Numbered from the stretch's first letter, positions 35,330 through 47,377 are shown. The stretch is DNA of 64,000 bases from Lonicera japonica (GCA_021464415.1 CM038465.1:80324919-80388918), one strand, 5' to 3'. Program-made: numbers and translations. The notes: generated from the sequence alone by a model not told the origin.

Positions 35330-36646
35330 ATGGCTTCCTCATCTCATGAACTAGCAGATCTATATGAACATTTAGACCTCAGTGACAATACGAATGATTC
35401 TTTGGATCTTAGCGAGGCAATCTCTGTTGATCAGCCACAAGGCCCTAAGTGGTGCATCGTCGGCCGATTTCTGACTAATCGGTCAATTCACTTTGATACG
35501 ATGAAGAAGAAGATGGCGTCGGTTTGGTCCCCTTGCATGAAAATCTGGATGAAAGAGCTACGTGCTAACTTATTTCTCGTCCAATTTTTTCATGAGATGG
35601 ATTTGGAGAAAGTTATAAATGATGGCCCCTGGTCCTTTGACTACCATTTGTTCGTGTTTAAGAAAGTGGATGCGAATACAATTCCGGAGGAAGTCGATCT
35701 GAATCATGTGGACTTCTGGATTCAGGTTTATGATCTCCCAATAGGTTACATGTCGGAAAAAGTAGCTATCAGTGTGGGGAACTTTATTGGTCAATTCGTC
35801 ATAGCAGATCCAAAAAATTTCACAGGCTTATGGAGATCATATCTGCGTATACAGGTATCAGTAGATGTTTCGAAGCCTTTGAAGCGTCATATGAAGATTA
35901 AACGCCAAGGCCAAGTGGAATCTTTGATTAATTTTAAGTATGAAAAACTACCGAATTTTTGTTTCTTCTGCGGCGTTATTGGTCATGCGGAAAAATCATG
36001 CAAAAAGTTATATGAATTCTCGGATAAAACAGCACCTCGCTTATTCGGGACTTGGCTTCGGGCCCCCCTCGAAGACAAGCTTTCAGCCATGGTGATCAAT
36101 TTTGACGTAAAAGTGTGGACGAAGATGAAGAAAGTAGCCCAATTTTTTTCCGGTAGCGTTGAATCGACCGGAAACAAATGTGGTGGCCCTAAATATGGTA
36201 AGGGCAAATTTGTTAATCAGTTTAATGAAGGAAATCAAGATAATTTGGCAACCGGATTCAAGGCACATTCAAATCCCTTATATAGGAGGAAAGAAAACAA
36301 TCAGTTGGTAATTAATTCAAATGGTGTAGATATGACAGTCGGTTAGGATACAGTTACGGATTTAAAGGGCAAAGATTCGGCAAACTCCAAGAATCAAGGA
36401 ATTTTACTGGCTACTGGGACTAGTTCAAATTATATGGATGTGGATAATACTCCTGAATTGGGCAAGGACAATGGGCCAGGTACTTTAGTAGTGGTGGACT
36501 CTAAATGGAGGAGGATGGATTGTGGGCCTAATGCTGGTATAGGCTTGGCTTTAGACCAAGAAGATATGGGAGACAAATTAACCAGGCGGGGTTCAAAAAA
36601 CTCCGTGGAGGCGAGTTCTGGTATCAGGACTCGTTGGGCATTATGA
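35330..36646 (+). pseudogene. LINE C ORF1 (DUF4283 / CCHC zinc-knuckle protein), one internal stop
   Basis: Starts at ATG 35330. The N-terminal half has the DUF4283-type nucleic-acid-binding pattern found in plant LINE ORF1 proteins (WCIVGRFLTNRSIHFDTMKK, NDGPWSFDYHLFVFKK, FWIQVYDLPIGYM, FIGQFV). It is followed by FKYEKLPNFCFFCGVIGHAEKSC-type zinc knuckle sequence (C-X2-C-X4-H-X4-C, about 35940-36002). TAG at 36344-36346 interrupts the frame, which continues in the same phase to TGA at 36644-36646. That terminal TGA overlaps the ORF2 ATG (ATGA), suggesting ORF2 was translated by stop-start reinitiation in the active parent. Likely role in the parent: RNA chaperone or RNP formation. Confidence 0.85.
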
Positions 36647-39600
36647 CGACTCTAAGCTGGAACTGTTGAGGACTGGGCAATCCGAAGACAGTTCGAGAAT
36701 TGGTGGACATGGTGTCCACTAGGAAGCCTGATCTTATCTTTTTAGTAGAAGTAAAGGTTCAAAGGAGAAAGGTGGAGCGCGTGTTTAATAAAATAAAGTA
36801 TTAGGGGTTATGTTTTATATCTGGCACTAATACTGGAGGTGATTTGGCATTCATGTGGAAAATTAAAGATTCGGTTAGCCTTCTTAGTTTGTGCACAAAT
36901 TTTATAGATGTCTCTATTAAATTACCAAACTCAATTCCATGGAGATTTACGAGTTTTATGGTTTTCCAGAAAGAAGTTGAAGACATGACTCGTGAAATCT
37001 GCTCCGCGAGCTGGCCCAAAAATCAAATCTCCCTTGGTGTTGTATGGGGGATTTTAATGACCTGTTGGCCCAAAATGAGCAAAGAGGCCGACGCCCGCAT
37101 CCGATCAATTTAATTAACGGTTTTAGGCAAGTAGTCGAAGATTGTGGTTTGAAGGACTTGGGTTTCAGGGGTCATTGCTTTATATGGGAGCGCAGTCGGG
37201 GTAATCCAGATTTCATTGAAAAGAGGCTAGATAGGGCACTATGTTCGGAATCTTAGGTCAATTATTTTCTTAATGCAGAGGTTCTCCATATTCCTATTGC
37301 GTCTTCAGATCATTGTGCCCTATTTTTTCATTTTCCAACGCATCAGACTGGTAAGAATAAAAGGTTCAGGTTTGAGAAATCCTGGTGCTTCAAATCGACA
37401 TGTAAGGAAATCATTACCGCGAGTTGGAGGGAGAATTATATTATAGACATTCGTATTCGTCTGCAAAATTATGGGGCTACTCTAAATCAATGGGGGAACC
37501 GACTTCGCCAACAGTTTTGGGGTAAAATCGAAGGTAGTCGAAATCACATCAGGTGTCTCTCATTACAAAGAGATACGAATTACCAAGCGGTAGTTCTGGA
37601 GGAAAGGAAAAAATTAGGCAATTTGTTACAGCAATAGTCAAGATATTGGCAACAACGTTCAAAGGTTTTCTGGCTGAGGTCGGGAGATGCAAATTCAAAG
37701 GTATTTCATAATTATGCATCGGCTAGAAAAAAGAAGAACGAAATCACATATTTGATCAATGAAGAGGGTACGCGTCAGACTTGGGATACAGGCTTAGGAG
37801 CGCTGATTCATTCATATTTCAGCGATCTATTTTTGTCCTGGGGAAGCAGGAGTCGACCGTTCTTATCGGTGATCCGCTCTAAAATTATAGTGGCTCAAAA
37901 TTTGTACTTATGCAGACCATTTACTGTAGCTGGAGTGGATAAGGCAGTGAGAGCAATGCACCCGGATAAAAGTTCGGGCCCAGACTGTTTCAATCCATTT
38001 TTCTATCAAAATTACTGGCCAGAAGTATGTATGGTTGTAACTTAAGCTGTTTTAAATTGTTTGAACAATTGCGAATTGCCAGATGGTTTGAATGATACAG
38101 AGATTGTATTGATTCCAAAAATTAAAAAACCAGATAAAATAACTGATCTTAGACCGATTTCTCTTTACAACGTCATTGTGAAGATTATGACAAAAATGTT
38201 AGCTAATCGGTTGAAGACGGTTCTGGATTGTATTATTTCTGATTATCAAAGTAATTTTATTCCTGGCCGCTCAATATCTGATAACGTGATGATAGCCTAT
38301 GAGATAGGGCATTACTTGAAAAGACGTAGGCAGGGGAAGGTTGGCCTTTCTTCTTTAAAAAATGATATTTCTAAGGCCTATGATAGGGTTGAATGGCAAT
38401 TCTTGGAGGATATGATGCAGAAATTGGGCTTTGCACCTAGTTGGATTAAACTTATGATGCTATTTGTAACCACGGTGAAGTATGTGGTTAGGCATAATGG
38501 GCAAGTGACTGAGCCGATTATTTCTTCTAGAGGGTTACGTCAAGGAGACCCGATTTCTGCTTATTTATTCTTAATATGTGCTGAGGGCTTCTCTAGTTTG
38601 TTGTAAGATAGATGTCAAAGGGGCCTAATTCATGGCTGTAGGGTTGCTAGAACAACGCCAGAAATTTCTCATATTTTCTTTGCAGACGATAGTTTTTTAT
38701 TTTTCAAAGCTACCGAGGATGAGTGCATGAATATCAAAGATTGTCTTGGAAAATACGAGCAGGCTTCAGGTCAAATAATTAATTTCTCCAAGTCCTCTAT
38801 CATGTTCAGCGCTAACACCCAACTAGAGGCGCAGGAGAATATTAGTGGCTTGTTGGGAGTGAATATTTGTGAGAACCATGGGAATTATTTAGGGGCTCCT
38901 TCTTTTATAGGCCGAAACAAAAAATGAGGTGTTTGCATATATTAAGGAGAAAGCCTGGAAGCGTATGTATGGATGGCACAACAAGTATCTCTCTAGAGCA
39001 GGTAAAGAAGTGCTTCTTAAGTCGGTAGTCCAAGCCATCCAAAGTTATATCATGAGCGTTTTTCTCCTTCCTCACAGACTTTGTGATGACTTGGAGAAGA
39101 TGATGAACAGCTTTTGGTGGGGCCAAAATAAAGATGGCAGCCATGGAATACGGTGGAGGAGTTGGGAGAAATTGAGCCATAAAAAACCTTATGGAGGGTT
39201 GGAGTTTCGGCAAATTCGACAGTTCAATATGGCCATGTTAGCAAAGCAAGCGTGGCGTTTTTTAACGAATTCGAACTCCCTTTGCAGTAGACTTTATAAG
39301 GCTCGTTATTTTGTTGATTCTAATTTTTTAGATGCTGGTTTGGGTAATAACCCAAGTGTTATTTGGAGAAGTTTGTTTTCTTGTCAATCGCTAATTAAAG
39401 TAGGAGCGCGAGTTCGTATAGAAAATAGTTAATCTACTAAAATTTGGGGAACACTGTGGCTCACGAATAATTCTGATCCCTATGTCCAAACCACGTCCCA
39501 AGATGATGTTAAAGAAGTTACGGTGGACGCATTATTTGTTCCGGGCCAAATTAAATGGGATGAATCGCTTGTTAATGATTTGTTTAATGCTAGAGACAGT

Positions 39601-40720
39601 GAAGCTATAATGGCAATTCCTCTTCCTCAAATTTTAAAGCCGGATTCATGGAGTTGGGCATGGAACAAAAAGGAGTGTACACGGTAAAATCAGGCTACAA
39701 TTATTTGATTTCTTGTTCTCAACAGGTCATGGGGCCTCCAATTACAAGCTGGTCTTTTATGTGGTCCTTAAACATACCTCCTAAGATTCGGAATTTTCTG
39801 TGGCATGCCCTCAACGACTGCCTACCTACGCGATCAGTTTTACGGTCTCGAAAAATAGATGTTGATCATTTATGTCCACGATGCGAAGGAGATCCAGAGA
39901 CTATACTTCATATTTTAGTTACGTGTCCAGTTCTCCATTCGATTTGGGACAAAGCTGCTATTCAGATTTATGAAAATGTGGAAGATGGTTTTATTTGCTG
40001 GTGGAATGATTTGCAGCGTTGGTTCGGGAAGGCTGATATTGAGTATATTGCTATCCTTCTGTGGAGCAATTGGAAAACCGGAACGAGTTGATATGGAATA
40101 ACATAAATCAGATGCCATATTCTGTTGTTTTTGGCGCTGGTACACTGCTGGCAGAATGGTGCTCTGCTCACGAAGCTGTTGCCGCTGAAGCCAACATATC
40201 TACTGTGAACTCAGATCCTTCTTTAGTCAGCAATAAGGCCTGGGTTGCTCCTCCAAATGGCCATGTTAAGTGCAATGTTGATGCAGCAAATTTTTTGAAC
40301 CCGAATAGAATGAGTTTTGGTGGCATAGTACAGGATTCGGCTGGTAATTTCATTGCTGCTTGCCAAGGATCTGTTCGAGGTAAATTCAATCCGTTATTAC
40401 CCGAAGCCATTGGTTTGCGGGAGGTGCTTAGCTGGTTGAAGGATAGAAGCTTCGGCCCGATTACTATTGAAGTCGATTCTCAATTGTTAGTGTCAGCTTG
40501 TAATGACCCGACTTTTAATATGTCTAGTGTAGGCTTGGTAGTTGATGATTGTAAGGCTCTCTTGTCGGCCATAGATCACTGTCGTATTAGTTTTATGTAT
40601 AGATCAGTGAAATCGGTTGCTCACTCCATTGCGAGAGCTTCGAATTCTGTGTCTGGTCTTAAGGTATGGGATGTTTGCCCGCCTTTTATTTCTAATGTTT
40701 TGATTCACGATTTGATTTAA
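36643..40720 (+). pseudogene. LINE C ORF2 (endonuclease, reverse transcriptase, RNase H), disrupted
   Basis: Starts ATGACGACTCTAAGCTGG (TLSWNC), the expected endonuclease N-terminus; a TGA follows at once where the family has Arg, and a TAG at about 36802. A frame change occurs near 37000-37040, after which GDFND and FIWERSRGNPDFIEKRLDRAL follow; TAG at about 37254. RT: IPKIKKPDKITDLRPISL (38100s), FIPGRSISDNV, KNDISKAYDRVEW, GLRQGDPIS, then a TAA near 38604 and an intact FADD at about 38680. A further shift in an A run at about 38920 and others near 39430 and 40075 follow. The zf-RVT (CPRCEGDPETILHILVTC) and RNase H (CNVDAANF, LLPEAIGLREVLSW, EVDSQL, KSVAHSIARA) are well preserved. Confidence 0.9.
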
Positions 40721-40752
40721 TATATTCCGTCATTTGATGTCAAAACAAAAAA

Positions 40753-40770
40753 AAAGATTGCATAGAATGT
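40753..40770. repeat. Right 18-bp target-site duplication of LINE C
   Basis: Identical to 35182-35199. Confidence 0.95.
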
Positions 40771-41563
40771 TATTCAGCGCATTATGTACAAAAGCTGTCA
40801 CATTTTATTTTGGTTGAAAGATGTTTAAAAATTATCACGTCATCGTCTTAGCCTTTGCTAGTTGTGTCGAAATATAATAGTGACTTCATTCATACAAATT
40901 GAAATATAATCTAAACAGATTCTTAATGTATCAATAGTGATTATATATGCTTTTAGCTCGAGATAAAGCAAATTAAATTTGTCACCAAGTGTATGTATGA
41001 GGTTTCCTTTTCATCCCAATAGCTAGCAATTAACGTATGGTGACAGAATCCATCCCTAAAATTCCCGTGCAATCTTGTTTTGAAAATTCACTGCCAGCTA
41101 AAGGCCGGATACAAGCAAATAAGCATGCAATACGTATGATGCCCGGTTAAGCCTTCCGAATTTACCGTAATCTAGCTAGCTATTCATCTTAAATTGTAAG
41201 TCTCGATCACCATTTATCTAATTTCATTTTACAACATAATCTCACTACACATCATTGATTACGTCAGGCCGGATTATTTTATTTTTATCTTTTTAATTAA
41301 AAACCAAAATAAAGTCAAAATAAGATCTTTAAATTGAGACAGATGAAATATTAACATGCATGTATATATGCATGTGCAAACGTATCTATAGATGAAGATG
41401 GATGTAGATTACATATATGCATATTTTAACTACATTCAAAAGATTCAATCACTCAAATTCAGATTTAATGTGATCTCACAACCATAAATATAATAGGACA
41501 AAATTAAGGAAGAAATTAATTAAACGTACATTAATTAATAATGTCTCATGATCAAATTAGATA

Positions 41564-41594
<31 letters not shown>

Positions 41595-41690
41595 ATTCCC
41601 CTAGCCTTCTGATATGATGATGAAGATGATGATTCTCACAACGTATAGGGGGCAGGCGGACATTATACATATATATAATATATAGATATA
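40771..41690. other. Intergenic between LINE C and GSTU copy 3
   Basis: AT-rich, no gene recognised. Contains a (TA)n tract at about 41569-41594 and the probable 3' flank of GSTU copy 3. Confidence 0.5.
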
Positions 41691-41693
41691 TTT

Positions 41694-42700
41694 TTAATTG
41701 GTGGAAGCGGTAGATGTCATGGATTTTTTTAACAGATCGTAAGTATCCACAAGCTTCTCAGGATCTTGGATAACAGACTTGACAGCATCATTTGAACAAA
41801 ATCTCTCTGCCCATCCCACTAGCCCTGGGGTTTTGGTTTCGCTTAGCAATTTCACATCAACCATTACTTTCTCTGTCAATCTCAACCATCCCAAAAAGCA
41901 TCCTAGAACTATATCAAGGTACCCAATTTCGTCCCCACCGAAGTAAGGCTTCCCTTTGCTGCAATCCCAAAACGCACCCTCTAGCACCACCGTCGCTTCA
42001 ATGGCTCTCTTCAATGCCGCCGCCTTTGCCTCCTCTCCTTGCGCAAATATTAGTAGCTCCCTCGATGAAATATACCACTGTACATTTCAATTCACAACTT
42101 TAATTATTTATTTATTTATTTATCTTATACACCTACCTACCTGAGGGAAATTTAAAAACATCTCCATCTGTCCTTTTTACCTACTATATATATATAATAG
42201 TATTTTCTTAATTTGTTCAATCCCAATTCACATGTGCGAATCGGATTACACTAATTAGTTCAATATTTGTCATCACTATAACCATTGTATAAAACACAAG
42301 CTATCTCATTATGAATATAATTTTGCGTCCCTAAGATTAATTACTTTTGTTGAATTCAAGAAGATTAACATACCTTATTGTCAATATAAGCAGCCCATAA
42401 GCGGGCTATGGCACGATCGTAGGGATTACAAGGGAGGATAGATGGACCATTGCTCCAGACCTCATCGATGTATTGAAGGATGACGAGGGACTCACAAATG
42501 GGCTTGTCTGCATGAAAAAAGACGGGGACTTTCTTGTAAACAGGGTTGAATTTAAGGAGGAGATCGCTTTTGGGAACGAAACTTTCTTGGATGAAATCAT
42601 AGTCGATGGACTTGAGGTTGAGAGCAAATTGAGCCCGATTCACAAACCATGGCTGCCCGATCGAGTAACAAGAAACAGCTTCTTACTTTTTGCTTAATTG
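41694..42700 (-). pseudogene. Tau-class glutathione S-transferase, copy 3, start lost
   Basis: Exon 2 (42077-41694, 127 codons plus stop) is intact: [62 protein letters not shown]. Exon 1 is open from about 42655 to its donor at 42374 ([45 protein letters not shown]), but has no in-frame ATG. Upstream, KKLFL and TRSGS-like codons lie in another frame, consistent with a lost base near 42650 in GGCAGCCATGG, and stops precede them in both frames. The only nearby ATG (in CCATGG) is out of frame and stops after 17 codons. The catalytic Ser region falls at the break. Either a pseudogene or, less likely, a gene with an unseen upstream start exon. Confidence 0.75.
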
Positions 42701-43585
42701 ATATATATGAGCAATACAAGTTGGAGGTAATTAAGTTGAAGGACGAAGCATTGCTCTCTCCCTCGTGCATATACATATATATAAAACTTAGATCGCAGGT
42801 AGGTGTAATAAAAATTTGATACATATGTTCATTTTCGATTGTTAAATTTTAGGGGATCATTTCGCCCACTTTTGATTTTATTTTTTAACGATTTTTTTGT
42901 GAAATTGATCTTCTCATTATAGAGATTATCTCCACTAAGTTTCGTAAAAAATTAATCCGTTTAGGCCTTAAACTATACCACATTTAACAAAATTTAATAG
43001 AATAGGTAATGGAAAAGAGCTAAGTCTCGCAAATCTATATTACAAAACATCAAGTTTGACAAAAAGAATTCTTAAAAAGTATAAAAATCTAATGTTTAAA
43101 ATACATATGTTATTGTGTGCCTTAGTTGAATATTCTTGGATCTCCTGTATACTCATATAAAAATGTCAAATCAAAGTTAAAATACTCACACCAGTAAAAT
43201 ACACACAATAAGTTCACACATATTAATAATTTTATCTATATTAAAAATGTCATAACTTCAAATAAAAAAAATAAAATTTAATATTTAAAATTTATTAATT
43301 AAGATCAACTAAACAATATATATCATGACTTTAAAATTACGAAAAAAATTCAAGAAAATTTTGTGAGTAACATTTAAGAACTTACATTATGTTTTTGTAG
43401 ATTATTGGTCATCTCAGTCTGTCGTTTTTAAAAGTGTTCACGAAATATCAATCCAAATTTTGGATCATTTTCAAATCATACTGACAAATGTAGTTGAATT
43501 ATTTCCACATTCAGCATTGAGTTCAATTTGTTAAAAAAATATTTTGCTGGAATCAAAATAAAATAAAAAAATATGATTAAAAGAT
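42701..43585. other. AT-rich intergenic, nothing recognised
   Basis: No coding frame or clear repeat ends. Confidence 0.5.
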
Positions 43586-43665
43586 TCTTTAGTCAATTCA
43601 GAACTTTAGATTCTTTAGTCGATTCAGAACTTTAGATCTTTAGTCGATTCAAAACTTTAGATAGT
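43583..43665. repeat. Tandem repeat, three units of about 27 bp
   Basis: Three copies of TTCTTTAGTC(A/G)ATTCA(G/A)AACTTTAGA in a row with small length differences. Confidence 0.85.
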
Positions 43666-44528
43666 ATGATCAAAATAGATTGATTGATATTTGTCAATTT
43701 AGATTCGTCATACATTATTCTTTTTTATCTTATTATTAGTTCTTATTTATTTTACCATACTGGATGGCACAAGTATATCATAGTGTATATATCTATAGTA
43801 TTATATAAAGTCAGGATGAATTTCAACTGCCCTTTGTAAGAGAGTTTGAACCTTAAACTTTTAACAAAATAATATATTACTTAATTACTATTCGCTTTAT
43901 TTTTATTTTATTTTGAACTAGATATATTTAAATATCATATAAACAAAGAGTATATGTGTATATATATATATGAGGTGATAGAAGTACCATACGACCATAG
44001 CCGACTCCATGGGGAGGCAACCCAGGCAAATGCCTAGGGCCCCACATGGAGAGAGGGCACCAAAAAAGAATAAAACAAATTTAGGTATCTAATTGTAAGG
44101 AAGAAAACTTGAGGGGGCATTTTGAAAGTATGACAAATTAAATTGAGGAAAGAGATATTGAGAGTTGTTTCTTTCTTTTTTCCTCCTCACTTACGGCTTC
44201 CCTCCTTTTCCTTTCTTTTTTTCGCTGCTACGTCTTTCTCCTATTTCTCTCCTTTCTTTTTTTCCCATTTTTACCCTCTCTCTCTCTCCTCTCTGACTTC
44301 ACCCCAGCTCCTCTCCTCCTCATCAGCTCCGTTGGAAGCCTGTGAGCTCTAAGCCTCCAAAAAGGCACCAACTCACCAACCAAGGTTAAGATTCTTAAGT
44401 CCTTGTTAAATATTAGTTTTATTCTTGATTAGTCGTACAATATTAGGTGTATTTATTGTCATTGATTAATTGATTATTTGTAATTTTGTATACTTTAATA
44501 CTTGTGCTAGTCTTCCTTATTATTATTA

Positions 44529-45628
44529 CTAGGTATTGCCCGTGCCATCCAGCACGGTAAAATAAAAAAATATTAAATACAAATAAAGAAACCCCTAGGT
44601 ATTGTCCGTGCCGAACGGGGTGGCAGTGTAAAAAAAAATTAACAGTTAGATTGAGCAAAAAATACATAATACCTAAATAGCGTGCAATCCAAAACATATA
44701 TTAAGAAAACTGTATAAACAACCTATATAACTATCAAGCGCGGGGGTGGGGGAGGATATATTTGACCCGACCAGATTGAGGTGAATTTTAATTAAAAAAC
44801 TCGAAGTGCCTCCGTTTATGATATGCTTAAATTTGAACCCGTTTTACTAATTCATTAAGGTTGGGATGGGTTAATAATCATTCACCAATATATACAAAAA
44901 TTAATATCCCATTATTGTTACAATGATGTTATAAATTTATAAAATTTTAATTATAAATAGATTACACCATTAGTAGTAACCATGGTTTACAAAAGTAATA
45001 TATTTTTTTTAAATAAAATAAATTATTTAAATTTGTAAAAGATTAAATAAAAACAAACATCTTTTTTATATTCTTAAACTAAAGGAAGAATTAGATTTGA
45101 ATGTAAGTATATGAAGAAAAAATATGTTTAAAGAGAGAAAAGGGGGTTACAATAGGTATGGATTTTATTTTATAGGTATGGATTAATAAATTTTAAATAT
45201 GAATATTTTAATAAATTTTAGTTTTTATATTTAAAGTTAATGTTTTTTAATTTTTTCAAAAGGTATGGATTAATAAATTTTAAATATGAATATTTTAATA
45301 ATTTTTAGTTTTTGTATTTAAAGTTAATGTTTTTAAATTTTTTTAAAAAATTAATAAGAGAGAAAAGTGGGAAGAGAGTAGATTGGTAGAATATAAGAAA
45401 GATAAAAAAATGTTAAATTTTTTGATTTGATATCCTAAAAGTACATCTAAGGGTTCAAATTTGTTGTGTTGCTTGTAAATAAATCTTGGCCATTAGTATG
45501 GTGATGTGATGTTCTTAGGAAAAAAATTCACATCTAAAGGCTAACAATTTATGTGTATTTTTAGAACAAATCTAAGCCATTGATTAAATAATTTAGTGAT
45601 GTGACCTTTTCTTTTCTTATAATATAGA
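44529..45628 (-). mobile_element. Nonautonomous Helitron nested in the hAT element
   Basis: On the minus strand it begins A|TCTATATTATAAGAAAAG and ends with a hairpin (CCGTGC, loop TGGATG, GCACGG), seven bases, then CTAG|T. That is the Helitron arrangement: 5' TC, 3' hairpin near CTRR, insertion between A and T, no duplication. A second, weaker hairpin plus ACAATACCTAG occurs at about 44595-44620, so two termini lie 66 bp apart. Internally there is a roughly 88-bp tandem duplication (about 45174-45350). No RepHel coding sequence. Confidence 0.7.
45174..45350. repeat. Two tandem copies of about 88 bp
   Basis: Both begin AGGTATGGATTAATAAATTT and run through TTTAAAGTTAATGTTTTT with few differences. 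Confidence 0.85.
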
Positions 45629-45629
45629 T

Positions 45630-45691
45630 TATTATTATTATTGTTATTATTATTATTATTATTATCTATCAATCTTATGTTAGTTGTTGTC

Positions 45692-45724
<33 letters not shown>
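45630..45724. repeat. Two (ATT)n microsatellite tracts
   Basis: ATT repeats at about 45630-45665 and 45697-45724, separated by about 30 bp. Confidence 0.9.
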
Positions 45725-45902
45725 TTTAATTTGGTAATTGATTGGTTCTAGTTTTTGGAGTTTTTTAGATTCAAATATATAAATATTACGATTTTAAGAT
45801 TGTTTTGTTGAAAAAGAAGACAATGATACGGGACCCAAATTTTTGTAAATATTAAACTTCGCTTAGAGCCTTATTTTCCTTCAAGCCGGCCCTGCATACG
45901 AC

Positions 45903-46843
45903 ATGGTAACGTTACATATACGAAAGGGCATATAGATGTAGAGGCACATGGGACTTGAAATTTTGGCTTGCATTTGTTATTTTGCCTTTATCATCCTTCA
46001 CCAGAAAGGAATAAACAACTACGACCAAATCGATGCTTTTCTGGAACAATTTGTCAAATTTCTTTGCAATAAGTACAAGGATCTCTGCAAATATTGCAAA
46101 AAAATTGATGCCAAAAGTTTGATGGATTTTCTCTTCTTCGTTTTAACACATATTTTTAAAAGACATTCTTCTTTTTAACTTACAAACAAGGAGCATACAC
46201 AATAACATCCTTTTCCTTCGTAAACCTCTAAACCAACGAAAGAAAATAATTTTACTTTATCTTCCTTTCTCTTCCTTGCGATTAATACTTTCTTTCTTTT
46301 TTCTCTCCTAAACTCCCAAACACAACGTTCAAGTCTGTAGTCTCTCGGGTATGGTACATGCCTTTTGCGAGAACTCAGATACACATACCATACTTACGTA
46401 CGAGAAATCTCGGTTCAACATTGACAGATACAGAATCTGTGATCGAAAAATCTTGATTTATATATATCGATTATGTCACAAAGAAACCACGGATACAGAA
46501 CTTGAAGAACCGCATCGTTTAAAAAATAAAGACCGCAAGTTTTAGAAGAAAAGAACAAGAACTGCATTGAAAAAAATGTTTGAGAATAAAGACCAGAAAC
46601 TAGTTTTCTCAAACCAAAAAATTCAATGTAATGCGGACAAAGCTTGAGGGAATAAATAATTTAAAAGACCAAAGCTGTTGATTTCAAACTTTCAGATATA
46701 TTTACAACGCCATCCATTTACGCTCTTTGGTACAATTTCGTTTTCAAAATGGCGTTTAAACTTTGACAAAACTTTATTACGAAATGGGAAACCTATTATT
46801 TTGGATGAAAGATTTAGTCTTGTTTCCATATGCACTCTTTCCG
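45903..46843. other. Intergenic, no gene recognised
   Basis: An open frame at 45948-46178 (starting at ATG) has a hydrophobic N-terminus and several Cys and Lys residues but resembles nothing I know. It ends in AT-rich sequence and has no supporting context. Confidence 0.35.
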
Positions 46844-46851
46844 GAAGTAAT

Positions 46852-47369
46852 TAGACCTGTCAACGGGTCGGTTCGTATCGATTTCGTGTCGGGTTGTAAC
46901 GAATTCGTGTAAAATTTATCATCACTCGAACATGACCCGATAAGCTATCGGGTGAGTTTTCTGTGTTCGTAAACGATTTGTTTTGTTATCGTGTAACATG
47001 ACCCGATCCGATAGTACCCGTTAAGGAGATAATTTAAAAATATATATATTTTTTCAATTGAATAAAATGAGCAAATAACTAAAATTATTAAAAAAATAGA
47101 AATAAACATCTACACCTAGTAAAATAAGTACAAATTATTTGTTCATTTAATAAACATTAATTTTATTTTAAAAAAGTAATTAATAATTAACGGGTCTAAC
47201 GGGTAAACCGAATTCGTTAAGGGTAAACCCGTAAACGACATGTTATCATTTCGTGTTAAACGGGTTAATCCGATAACCACCCGAATTCTTTAAGGGTTCA
47301 CCCATTAACTTACAACTTCGTGTTGATTCGTATCGTGTTATCGTGTAACGTATGATTCTACCAGGTTTA
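46852..47369. mobile_element. Nonautonomous hAT-like element, 518 bp
   Basis: Ends TAGACCTG and (RC) TAAACCTG, flanked by GAAGTAAT (46844-46851) and AAAGTAAT (47370-47377), seven of eight matching. Subterminal regions are dense with ACGGGT/ACCCGT and CGTGTTA motifs in both orientations, typical of repeated transposase-binding sites. No coding frame. Confidence 0.7.
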
Positions 47370-47377
47370 AAAGTAAT

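Larger units (their letters stand above)
35200..40752 (+). mobile_element. Full-length L1-type LINE C with exact target-site duplication
   Basis: 5.55 kb between identical 18-bp duplications, ending in an A-rich tail. Layout: leader 35200-35329; ORF1 35330-36646; ORF2 from 36643 with endonuclease, RT, zf-RVT and RNase H, ending at 40720; then a short 3' UTR and tail. ORF2 carries several stops and at least four frameshifts, while ORF1 has only one internal stop. The copy sits between GSTU copies 2 and 3. It is related to copies A, B and D. Confidence 0.95.
43996..45894. mobile_element. hAT-type element, 1.9 kb, with exact 8-bp target-site duplication
   Basis: Flanked by exact CATACGAC copies at 43988-43995 and 45895-45902. 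Ends CATAGCCGACTC and (RC) CAGGGCCGGCTT form a degenerate terminal repeat of hAT type. No transposase frame remains; about 1.1 kb of the interior is a Helitron. Pyrimidine-rich sequence at 44160-44330 holds only low-complexity frames. It lies between GSTU copies 3 and 4. Confidence 0.85.

Noticed and set aside
42597..42824. Alternative start for GSTU copy 3 (ATG within CCATGG)
   Set aside because: It is out of frame with the GST and stops after 17 codons.
44143..44352. Open frame within the hAT element
   Set aside because: Low-complexity pyrimidine tract giving Ser/Phe/Leu-rich translation; no similarity.
45948..46178. 76-codon frame with hydrophobic start and several Cys
   Set aside because: No known family, no supporting splice or regulatory context; kept only as an unexplained frame in the intergenic entry.
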